Assembly (NCBI RefSeq): GCF_030757795.1
Contig: NZ_JAUQWH010000019.1
Coordinates: 1-64,000, forward strand
From: Actinoplanes oryzae
GTDB lineage: Bacteria > Actinomycetota > Actinomycetes > Mycobacteriales > Micromonosporaceae
Direction: 5' to 3'
Length of the DNA stretch: 64,000 nt
In this document: piece by piece, positions 11,038-17,600 of the stretch
Position numbering within the stretch: position 1 is the stretch's first letter
Layout: each line of letters opens with the position of its first letter
Made by a program: the position numbers and the translations under genes
The notes under the pieces: model-generated
Seen by the model: only the letters and a program-made list of their open reading frames with translations
Database searches by the model: none
What the model was told of the DNA's origin: nothing

Positions 11038-12049
11038 CGGGCAGGCCCTTCACGTAGACGGACTTCTGCACGGTGGCCAGGTCGGGCACAGCGTCGATCT
11101 TCTGCTGGTCCTTGAGGAACTGCGCGGCGCTGACCAGGTTCTCGGCGAGCTTGCCCACCTTGGCCTCGGTGCCCAGCCACTCGTCGGAGGCGAGGTCCGC
11201 GGGCTTGAGGAAGACGCCCTGGCTCAGCTGGTGTTCCGCGTCGGACGGGCTGATGTTGAGCTCCTGGCCGACGGCCTTCGCGGCGGCGGCCCGGTCGGTG
11301 GCGATGAGGTCGAGCGCCTGCGCCTCGGCCTTGCGCCACGCGTCGACCGCCTCGGGGTGCGCCTGGGCGAAGGCGGTGGAGACGACGCCGAGGTCGAGGG
11401 TGGGCTTGCCGGCCGTGGCGAGCTGCCGGCTGGCGATGAGCACCTTGCCGGTCTTGCGCAGGTCGTCCAGCGAGGGCAGCCACGAGTACGCGGCGTCGAG
11501 GTCACCGCGCGTCCACGCCGCCAGGATGTCCTGCGGCTCGAGGTCCACGATGGTCAGCTCGGACTCCTTGACGCCGGCCTGGTCGAGCGCGGCCAGCAGG
11601 CTGTAGTGGGCGGTCGAGGCGAACGGCACGCCGACCTTCCTGCCGCGCAGCCCGGCCACGTCGTCGATCCCGGTGCCGTTGCGGGCGACCAGGGCCTCGT
11701 TGTCGCCGGCGACGTCGAGGACGAAGGCGACCTGGTAGGGGATGTTCAGCGGCGCCGACAGCCCGCGCGCGACCGGGCTCGACCCGATGGCGGCGATGTC
11801 GACGCTGCCCGCCACGAAGGCGGTGTTGATGCTGGCGCCGGAGTCGAACTTCGTCCACGTGATCCTGTAGTCCGGCAGCGCCTTCTCGAGCAGCCCCTGG
11901 TTCTTCACGATCAGGTCCCCGCTCGGGAAGGCCTGATAGGCGAGCCGGATCGTCTTCGCGTCCCCGGTCGTTCCGCCGGAGGCGGCGCCGTTCCCGCAGC
12001 CCGCGAGGGCGAGCAGCAGCACGGCGGCGGTGGCGATGAGCTTCTTCAT
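11024..12049 (-). CDS. ABC transporter substrate-binding lipoprotein, sulfonate/taurine type
   Basis: The 341-residue protein starts with a lipoprotein signal: MKKLIATA, hydrophobic core and lipobox LALAGC (Cys17 lipidated). The mature part has the SsuA/TauA-like periplasmic fold, with RLAYQAFPSGDLIVKNQGLLEK near the start and GRKVGVPFASTAHYSLLAALDQ in the middle, the segment that usually frames the anion site. ATG at 12049 is supported by the lipoprotein signal. It lies 8 bp after the permease gene. Alkylsulfonate, taurine or a sulfate ester would be the ligand; which one is not evident. Confidence 0.93.
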   Translation of the reverse strand: MKKLIATAAVLLLALAGCGNGAASGGTTGDAKTIRLAYQAFPSGDLIVKNQGLLEKALPDYRITWTKFDSGASINTAFVAGSVDIAAIGSSPVARGLSAPLNIPYQVAFVLDVAGDNEALVARNGTGIDDVAGLRGRKVGVPFASTAHYSLLAALDQAGVKESELTIVDLEPQDILAAWTRGDLDAAYSWLPSLDDLRKTGKVLIASRQLATAGKPTLDLGVVSTAFAQAHPEAVDAWRKAEAQALDLIATDRAAAAKAVGQELNISPSDAEHQLSQGVFLKPADLASDEWLGTEAKVGKLAENLVSAAQFLKDQQKIDAVPDLATVQKSVYVKGLPDVLG

Positions 12050-12057
12050 GGGATCCT

Positions 12058-12924
12058 TCAACTCCGGCCGCGCCACGGGATCAGCCGGTTTTCGGCGGTC
12101 CGCAGCAGGGCGTCGATGAGCAGGCCGGACAGGCCGATGGCGAAGAGGCCGAGCACGACCACGTCGGTCTGCGAGTAGCGCTGGGCGTCGCGGATCATGC
12201 CGCCGATGCCCGGCACGCCGTTGATGGTCTCGGCGGCGACCACCGAGGAGTACGCGACCCCGACCGCCAGCCGGATGCCGGTGCCGATCTCGGGCAGCGC
12301 GCTGGGCAGCACCACGTCGCGCACGGTCGCCCAGCGGCTCGCCCCCAGGGCGCGCGCGGCCTCGATCAGCCCGGCGGGCGCGGAGAGCACGGCCGCGGCG
12401 GTGGCGACGGCCACCGGCGGCAGCGCGGCGATCGACAGCAGCCACAGCTTGGGCGTCTCGTCGATGCCGAACCAGATGATGAAGAGGCTGAAGTACGCCA
12501 GCGGGGGCAGCGCCCGCACGAACGTGACCACCGGCTCGACGACGATGCGCAGCACGCCGATCGTGCCCATGAGCAGCCCGAGCACCAGTCCCCCGGCGAC
12601 GCCGACGACCGAGCCGATGAGGATGCGCCGCAGGCTGACGCCGAGGTGCTCGATCAGCAGGTGCCCGCTGTAGCCGCGGATGCCGTCGTGGGTCGTGGAC
12701 GTGACGATCAGCTGGTGCCAGACGGCGGCCGGCGAGGGGATGAACGCGGGGTTGCGCGTGGTGCGGGCGGCGAGCTCCCAGAGCAGGTAGAGCACGACCA
12801 GTGCGACGAGGCGCAGCAGGACGCGCCGGCGCCGGGCCGCTCGCACCCCGGTGTCACGCCGATCCGGGACCGGCGGCGGCGCCGGGGCGACCGCGGGATC
12901 CACAGTCGATGCGGGAAGGGTCAC
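12058..12924 (-). CDS. ABC transporter permease, sulfonate/taurine type
   Basis: A 288-residue BPD-type permease with about six helices. The EAA loop EAARALGASRWATVRDVVLPSALPEI (about residues 190-215 of this reading) contacts the ATPase. The GTG at 12924 is preferred because it follows GGAGGATCC; an in-frame ATG at 12966 would add 14 residues beginning MRARHID and has only a weak, tight ribosome site. First gene of the five-gene sulfonate operon; the quasi-palindrome at 12969-12985 lies just upstream. Confidence 0.93.
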   Translation of the reverse strand: MTLPASTVDPAVAPAPPPVPDRRDTGVRAARRRRVLLRLVALVVLYLLWELAARTTRNPAFIPSPAAVWHQLIVTSTTHDGIRGYSGHLLIEHLGVSLRRILIGSVVGVAGGLVLGLLMGTIGVLRIVVEPVVTFVRALPPLAYFSLFIIWFGIDETPKLWLLSIAALPPVAVATAAAVLSAPAGLIEAARALGASRWATVRDVVLPSALPEIGTGIRLAVGVAYSSVVAAETINGVPGIGGMIRDAQRYSQTDVVVLGLFAIGLSGLLIDALLRTAENRLIPWRGRS

Positions 12925-12968
12925 GGATCCTCCGGGAGAACGCTCGTCGATGTGTCGCGCTCTCATTT

Positions 12969-12985
12969 CCTACCTTGCCGATAGG
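12969..12985 (-). promoter_or_regulatory. Sulfur-operon motif, copy 1
   Basis: On the minus strand this reads CCTATCGGCAAGGTAGG, a quasi-palindrome (CCTA...TAGG) ending 2 bp before the upstream ATG of the permease gene. It is 13/17 identical to the motif at 16010-16026 ahead of metN. Two sulfur-transport operons sharing such a sequence suggests a common regulator or promoter element; the protein is unknown. Confidence 0.5.
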
Positions 12986-13055
12986 TCTCATGGCAACTCC
13001 CGCGCCTGCTCCTCCCGCCTGCTGGACCCCGAGCCGCGACGAGGCCGGAAACGCG

Positions 13056-13088
13056 GAAACGCCCGTGGCACAGGGCCACGGGCGTTTC
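13056..13088 (-). terminator. 14-bp hairpin terminator after Gly/Asp-rich protein gene
   Basis: GAAACGCCCGTGGC (13056-13069) pairs perfectly with GCCACGGGCGTTTC (13075-13088) around a 5-nt loop. It begins 19 bp past the stop at 13108 and isolates the small secreted-protein gene from the sulfonate operon downstream. Confidence 0.85.
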
Positions 13089-13107
13089 GCTACTTCGGAG
13101 GGCGGTG

Positions 13108-13401
13108 TCAGTCCTCGCAGTCGGCGTCGCCGCCGGAGCCACCGCGGCCGCCGTCGCCGCCGATGACGGCGCTGAGCAGGCTGTCGAGGCCGAGGGCGTT
13201 GCCGCCGTCGCCGCCGTTGCCGCCGTCGCCACCGTCGCAGTCGAAGTAGTCGTTGTCCTGGACGACGATGTTGTCGTCGCCGTAGACACCGTCGCCGTCA
13301 CCGTGGCCGCCGGCCATGGCCGGGGCACCGAAGGCGAACACAGCCGCGGCCGACGCCGCGGTCATGACCAGGACGGTCTTCAGAGACTTCATGTGATTCA
13401 T
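13108..13401 (-). CDS. Small secreted Gly/Asp-rich protein
   Basis: A 97-residue protein with a Sec signal peptide (KSLKTVLVMTAASAAAVFAFG, cleavage after PAMA). The mature ~65 residues are strongly acidic and glycine-rich, built from GGDGG/GGNGG-like units on both sides of a hydrophobic patch ALGLDSLLSAVIGG, with two cysteines (FDCDGG and DADCED). No family recognised; it is not a chaplin. ATG at 13401 follows AAGGG at good spacing; a second in-frame ATG at 13392 has none. Acidic repeats could bind calcium or form a surface layer; this is inference. The promoter region is packed with CGTTTCG/CGAAACG elements, and a terminator follows. Confidence 0.75.
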   Translation of the reverse strand: MNHMKSLKTVLVMTAASAAAVFAFGAPAMAGGHGDGDGVYGDDNIVVQDNDYFDCDGGDGGNGGDGGNALGLDSLLSAVIGGDGGRGGSGGDADCED

Positions 13402-13452
13402 CGGCCCTTCACGAAACGAGTGTGCTTACTCGGTCGAGATCACCATAGGGGT

Positions 13453-13500
13453 CCGTTTCGTGGCTTTTTGGCGAAACGGCCGAACTTTTCGACCGTTTCG
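13453..13500. terminator. Alternating inverted repeats between metQ and the Gly/Asp-rich gene
   Basis: CCGTTTCG (13453-13460), CGAAACGG (13472-13479) and CCGTTTCG (13493-13500) alternate in orientation, with a further CGAAACG at 13412-13418. The middle element can pair with either neighbour, giving two mutually exclusive 8-bp hairpins. On the minus strand these lie 36 bp beyond the metQ stop, so they can act as terminator. They also precede the small secreted gene and could be operator half-sites. Confidence 0.55.
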
Positions 13501-13535
13501 TCCGGTAATTCGCCTGCTCGGGTCATCTTTTCGGA

Positions 13536-14363
13536 TCAGAACGCGGCGAGGACGGATCCCTGGTATTTGTCCTCGATGAACTTCTTGACCTCGGGCGAGT
13601 GCAGCAGCGTCTCGAGCTTCGTGATGCGCGGGTCGCTCTCGTCGCCGGTGCGCACGACGACCAGGTTCGCGTACGGGTTGTCCTTGCCCTCCTCCAGCGC
13701 CAGCGCGTCCTTGGCGGGGCTGAGCCCGGTCTCGATCGCGTAGTTGCCGTTGATCACCGACAGCGCCGTGTCGTCGAGGCTGCGCGGCAGCTGGGCGGCC
13801 TCGAGCGCGGAGAACTTGAGGTTCTTCGGGTTGCCCGTGATGTCCTTCTCGGTCGCCTTGACGCCCACGCCCTCCTTGAGGGTGATGAGCCCGTTCTTGG
13901 CGAGCAGGTTCAGCGCACGGCCCGAGTTGGACGGGTCGTTCGGCACCGCGACCGTGCCGCCGTCGGGCACCTCCGCGAGGCTCTTGACCTTCTTGGAGTA
14001 GACGCCCAGCGGCTCGATGTGGACCGGCTTGAGCGGCGTGAACTTGTAGCCCTTCGACGCGACCTCCTCCTCCAGGTACGGGATGTGCTGGAAGTAGTTC
14101 GCGTCGAGCTGCTTCTCCTGCAGGGCCACGTTGGGCTGGATGTAGTCGTTGAACTCGACGATGTCCAGCTTCAGGCCCTCCTTGGCCGCGAGGTTGTCCG
14201 CGACGTACTTGAGGATCTCGCCGTGCGGCACGGGGCTGACGCCGACCTTGAGCGTGTCGCTGGACGACGAGGACGCGTCGTCGTCCGAGCCGCCGCAGCC
14301 GGCCAGTCCGAGCAGGAGGCCGGTGGCGGCGACGATGGCGGCGAGGGTGTGGCGGCGGCGCAT
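13536..14363 (-). CDS. metQ: Methionine ABC transporter substrate-binding lipoprotein MetQ
   Basis: A 275-residue NlpA/MetQ-family lipoprotein. The signal ends in lipobox LLLGLAGC (Cys near residue 23), followed by a Ser-rich linker and the family start LKVGVSPVPHGEILKYV. Further hallmarks are DYIQPNVALQEKQLDANYFQHIPYLE and VAVPNDPSNSGRALNLLAKNGLITLK. It captures D/L-methionine or a derivative outside the membrane. ATG 14363 follows AGAAAGG; an ATG at 14381 overlapping the metI stop is possible but lacks a ribosome site. Third gene of metN-metI-metQ. Confidence 0.95.
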   Translation of the reverse strand: MRRRHTLAAIVAATGLLLGLAGCGGSDDDASSSSSDTLKVGVSPVPHGEILKYVADNLAAKEGLKLDIVEFNDYIQPNVALQEKQLDANYFQHIPYLEEEVASKGYKFTPLKPVHIEPLGVYSKKVKSLAEVPDGGTVAVPNDPSNSGRALNLLAKNGLITLKEGVGVKATEKDITGNPKNLKFSALEAAQLPRSLDDTALSVINGNYAIETGLSPAKDALALEEGKDNPYANLVVVRTGDESDPRITKLETLLHSPEVKKFIEDKYQGSVLAAF

Positions 14364-14377
14364 GAGTGGTGCCTTTC

Positions 14378-15034
14378 TCATCGGTGGGACAGCCGGCGGA
14401 CGAGGATGTCGCCGAGCATCTGAACGAGTTGGACGAGGACGACCAGGACGACGACCGTGGCGATCATGACCTCGGTCTCGAAGCGCTGGTAGCCGTAGCG
14501 GATGGCCAGGTCGCCGAGCCCACCGCCGCCGACCACGCCGGCCATGGCGGAGTAGCCGACCAGCGCGATCACGGTGACGGTCAGGCCCGCGACGAGCCCG
14601 GAGCGGGCCTCGCGCAGCAGGACCTTGCCGACGATCTGGGCCCGCGACGAGCCCATGGCCACGGCGGCGGCCACCACGTCGGCGGGTACCTCCCGCAGCG
14701 CGGTCTCGACCAGCCGGGCGTAGAACGGGATGGCACCGATCGCGAGCGGCACGATCGCGGCGGTGGTGCCGATGGTCGTGCCGACCAGCGCCCGGGTGAA
14801 CGGGATGACCGCGACCAGCAGGATGATGAACGGCAGCGACCGGCCGACGTTGACGACCAGGCCGAGCAGCGCGTTGACCGGCCGGGCCGGCAGCAGCCCG
14901 CCGCGGTCGGTGAGCACCAGCAGCACGCCGATCAGCAGCCCGCCCACCACGGTGACCAGCGTCGCGACGCCGACCATCCAGAGGGTCTCCTTGAGCCCCT
15001 CCCAGAGCAGCTCGGTGAGTTCCTCGGCCGTCAT
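14378..15034 (-). CDS. metI: Methionine ABC transporter permease MetI
   Basis: A 218-residue, five-helix permease. Typical MetI features are SLPFIILLVAVIPFTRALVGT, where the family has R-S-x-P-F, and the EAA-like loop ALREVPADVVAAAVAMGSS that docks on MetN. The start overlaps the metN stop (ATGA). Size and motifs are normal for the family, so function is not in doubt beyond exact substrate range. Confidence 0.95.
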   Translation of the reverse strand: MTAEELTELLWEGLKETLWMVGVATLVTVVGGLLIGVLLVLTDRGGLLPARPVNALLGLVVNVGRSLPFIILLVAVIPFTRALVGTTIGTTAAIVPLAIGAIPFYARLVETALREVPADVVAAAVAMGSSRAQIVGKVLLREARSGLVAGLTVTVIALVGYSAMAGVVGGGGLGDLAIRYGYQRFETEVMIATVVVLVVLVQLVQMLGDILVRRLSHR

Positions 15035-15999
15035 GCCGCCACCCCCGCACCGCGGGCGCGCAGGAACTCGGCCGCCTCGGCGCGCCGGCCGGAGACCGCC
15101 AGGCGCAGCCGCCCGGCCCGGCCGGTGGCCAGGGTCTCCACGCCGCCGTCGATCAGGCGGACGTCGATGCCGAGCTCGCGGGCCAGCGACGACAGCAGCG
15201 GCGCGTCGGCCGCCTCGCCGCTGACCAGCACGTCGAGCACCTCCTCGCCGTCGCGCGCCGGCGCCTGCGAGGGCGGGAAGAGGCCGCGGGCCAGCTCGGA
15301 CTCCGGCTTGGCCAGCAGCTCGGTCACCGGGCCGGACTCGACGAACCGGCCGTCGCGCATCACGGCCGCCGAGTGGCAGATCCGCTTGACGACCTCCATC
15401 TCGTGGGTGATGAGCAGGATGGTCAGCCCGAGCCGGCGGTTGAGGTCGAGCAGCAGATCGAGGACCGAGCGGGTGGTCTCCGGGTCGAGCGCCGAGGTGG
15501 CCTCGTCGGAGAGCAGCACCTTCGGGTCCGCGGCCAGCGCGCGGGCGATGCCGACGCGCTGCTTCTGCCCGCCGGACAGCTGCGCCGGGTACGCCCCCGC
15601 GCGGTCGGCCAGCCCGACCAGCTCCAGCAGCTCGGCGACCCGCCGGGTGCGCTCGGCGCGGGGCACGCCGGCCACCTCGAGGGCGTACGCGACGTTGCCC
15701 GCCGCCGTCCGCGAGCCGAGCAGCGCGAAGTGCTGGTGCACCATGCCGAGGCGCCGGCGCTGCTCGCGCAGCCGGCGCTCCCCCAGCCCGGTCAGCTCGA
15801 CGCCGTCCACCTCGACCGTGCCCGCGTCGGGCCGCTCGAGCAGGTTGACGCAGCGCAGCAGGGTGCTCTTGCCGGCGCCGCTGCGCCCGAGCACCCCGAA
15901 GATCTCGCCGGGCCGGACCCGCAGGTCCACCCCGTCCACGGCGACGACCTCACGGCGCCGCGCGCGGTACGTCTTGCGAAGTCCCTCGATCCGTATCAA
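15031..15999 (-). CDS. metN: Methionine ABC transporter ATPase MetN
   Basis: A 322-residue ATPase. Walker A GRSGAGKSTL (about residues 38-47), Q-loop VHQHFALL, signature LSGGQKQRVGIARAL, Walker B VLLSDEATSALD (Ser replaces the usual Leu/Cys), H-loop ITHEMEVVKRI. The C-terminal ~80 residues (SSLARELGIDVRLIDGGVETL) form the NIL/ACT-like domain that lets methionine inhibit transport. TTG at 15999 is the only reasonable start: an in-frame stop lies two codons upstream and the protein begins MIRIEGL as in the family. AGGA nine bases upstream overlaps the end of the sulfur motif. Confidence 0.95.
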   Translation of the reverse strand: MIRIEGLRKTYRARRREVVAVDGVDLRVRPGEIFGVLGRSGAGKSTLLRCVNLLERPDAGTVEVDGVELTGLGERRLREQRRRLGMVHQHFALLGSRTAAGNVAYALEVAGVPRAERTRRVAELLELVGLADRAGAYPAQLSGGQKQRVGIARALAADPKVLLSDEATSALDPETTRSVLDLLLDLNRRLGLTILLITHEMEVVKRICHSAAVMRDGRFVESGPVTELLAKPESELARGLFPPSQAPARDGEEVLDVLVSGEAADAPLLSSLARELGIDVRLIDGGVETLATGRAGRLRLAVSGRRAEAAEFLRARGAGVAA

Positions 16000-16009
16000 C
16001 TGTTAAAAT

Positions 16010-16026
16010 CCTATAAACTAGGTAGG
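16010..16026 (+). promoter_or_regulatory. Sulfur-operon motif, copy 2
   Basis: The plus strand reads CCTATAAACTAGGTAGG, with dyad symmetry CCTA...TAGG, 10 bp upstream of the metN start and 106 bp upstream of the divergent M20 gene. It matches copy 1 at 13 of 17 positions. An 8-bp inverted repeat (CGAGACCG 16038-16045, CGGTCTCG 16092-16099) frames the rest of the divergent region. Confidence 0.5.
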
Positions 16027-16132
16027 CATTGCGTGCCCGAGACCGTAACCCAGCCGTCATGCCCAGCGCGCGCCGGTGTAACCACCGTCACCGGTCTCGT
16101 TCCGGACGGGCACGATCTGCTACAAGTCGGCG

Positions 16133-17425
16133 ATGGACCTTCCCGAGGACGAGGTCGTCGCGCTGGCGAGCGAGCTGATCAGGATCGACACCACCAACCC
16201 CGGCACGTACGGCGGCCCGGGTCCCGAGCGCGCGGCCGCCGAATGGGTCGCCGCGCGGCTGGCCGAGGCCGGTTACGAGCCTTCGTACGTCGAGTCCGGG
16301 GCGCCCGGCCGGGGCAACGTGATCGCGCGGCTGCCCGGCGCCGACCCGTCCCGCGGCGCGCTGCTGATCCACGGGCACCTCGACGTCGTGCCCGCCGACC
16401 CCGGCGAGTGGACGGTCCACCCGTTCGGCGGGGAGGTTCGCGACGGGTACGTGTGGGGGCGCGGCGCCGTCGACATGAAGGGCATGCTGGCGATGACCCT
16501 GGCCGTCGCGCGGCACCTCAAGCGCTCCGGCGTCGTACCGGCAAGGGATCTGATCTTCGCGTTTCTGGCCGACGAGGAAGCCGGCGGTGTCGTCGGCGCC
16601 CAGTGGCTCGTCACCCACCGCCCCGAGCTGTTCGCGGGCGCGACCGAGGCGATCAGCGAGGTCGGCGGCTTCTCCGTGCAGCTCGGCGACGGGCCGCGGG
16701 CGTACCTGGTGGAGACCGCCGAGAAGGGCTCGATGTGGCTGCGCCTGGCCGCCCGCGGCACCAGCGGGCACGGCTCCCTGCTGCACACCGACAACCCGAT
16801 CGCCACGCTGGCCCGGGCCCTCGACCGGCTCGACCGGCACCGCTTCCCGGTGGTGCTGACCGACCCGGTGCGCTCGTTCCTGACCCTGTCCGGGGTTCCC
16901 TTCGACGAGCGGGACCCCGAGGCGGCGCTGCAGCACCTCGGGCACCTGCGGCGGCTGATCGAGGCGACGCTGCGCGACACGGCAACCGTGACGATCGTCT
17001 CGGCGGGCACCAAGTCGAACGTGGTGCCGTCGGTCGCGCGCGCCGAGCTGGACGGGCGGACGCTGCCGGGGCGCGACGAGGAGTTCCGCGCCGAGCTCGG
17101 CCGGGTGCTCGGCCCGGAGATCGAGGTCGAGTGGGACAGCCTGCCCGCCGTCTCCACGACGTTCGACGGTGACCTGGTGGCGGCCATCGGCGCCGCGGTC
17201 GCCGCCGAGGATCCGGGCGCGCGGCTGCTGCCGTACATGCTGGCGGCCGGGACCGACGCCAAGGCCTTCGCGCGGCTCGGGATCCGGCACTTCGGCTTCG
17301 CGCCGCTGCGGCTGCCTCCCGAGCTGGACTTCACCGCGCTGTTCCACGGCGTCGACGAGCGGGTGCCGATCGAGGCGCTGCGCTTCGGGACACGGGTCCT
17401 CGATCGGCTCTTGCGCACCGCCTGA
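16133..17425 (+). CDS. M20/M25/M40 family metallopeptidase
   Basis: A 430-residue di-zinc hydrolase of the ArgE/DapE/dipeptidase group. Zinc ligands and catalytic residues are visible: HGHLDVV (about residues 80-86), GRGAVDMKG (about 110-118) and DEEAGG (about 148-153). The dimerisation insert, including ARGTSGHGS, sits in the middle. It cleaves an amide bond at an acyl- or aminoacyl-amino acid; the substrate is unknown. Divergent from metN and upstream of a SAM-controlled gene, so release of sulfur amino acids from peptides or N-acyl forms is a reasonable, unproven guess. ATG 16133 begins just before the conserved SELIRIDTTNP. Confidence 0.92.
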   Translation: MDLPEDEVVALASELIRIDTTNPGTYGGPGPERAAAEWVAARLAEAGYEPSYVESGAPGRGNVIARLPGADPSRGALLIHGHLDVVPADPGEWTVHPFGGEVRDGYVWGRGAVDMKGMLAMTLAVARHLKRSGVVPARDLIFAFLADEEAGGVVGAQWLVTHRPELFAGATEAISEVGGFSVQLGDGPRAYLVETAEKGSMWLRLAARGTSGHGSLLHTDNPIATLARALDRLDRHRFPVVLTDPVRSFLTLSGVPFDERDPEAALQHLGHLRRLIEATLRDTATVTIVSAGTKSNVVPSVARAELDGRTLPGRDEEFRAELGRVLGPEIEVEWDSLPAVSTTFDGDLVAAIGAAVAAEDPGARLLPYMLAAGTDAKAFARLGIRHFGFAPLRLPPELDFTALFHGVDERVPIEALRFGTRVLDRLLRTA

Positions 17426-17448
17426 CGGGTTCTGCTACCGTCGATCCC

Positions 17449-17566
17449 GGTCATGAGTGCCAGCGCGTAGCCCCGGCTTGCTGGCCGGCAACCCTTCCTC
17501 CGCGATGGGGTGCCCCGGGTGAGGACCAGGCTCGTGCCGGACCCGGTGCGGGCAAGCGCGGACCTC
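17449..17566 (+). promoter_or_regulatory. SAM-IV riboswitch
   Basis: From 17449 the sequence closely follows the actinobacterial SAM-IV aptamer: GGTCATGAGTGCCAGCG, then CCCCGGCTTGCTGGCCGGCA and GGGGTGCCCCGGGTGAGGAC. P1 is GGTC (17449-17452) with GACC (17524-17527). The diagnostic pseudoknot is TCCGCG (17499-17504) with CGCGGA (17557-17562). It lies in the leader of the aminotransferase gene, which should be shut off when S-adenosylmethionine is plentiful. Identification is by recognition of the sequence pattern, not by a covariance search. Confidence 0.92.
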
Positions 17567-17594
17567 CACGGGTGGGGTCCCCTACCCACGGGAG
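17564..17594 (+). promoter_or_regulatory. Riboswitch expression platform masking the ribosome site
   Basis: Right after the aptamer, GGGTGGG (17570-17576) can pair with CCCTACCC (17580-17587, one bulged T). CTCC (17564-17567) can pair with GGAG (17591-17594), which is the Shine-Dalgarno six bases before the GTG start at 17601. This suggests translational control by sequestering the ribosome site. CTCC also touches the aptamer 3' end, so the two structures can compete. Confidence 0.55.
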
Positions 17595-17600
17595 ATCACC

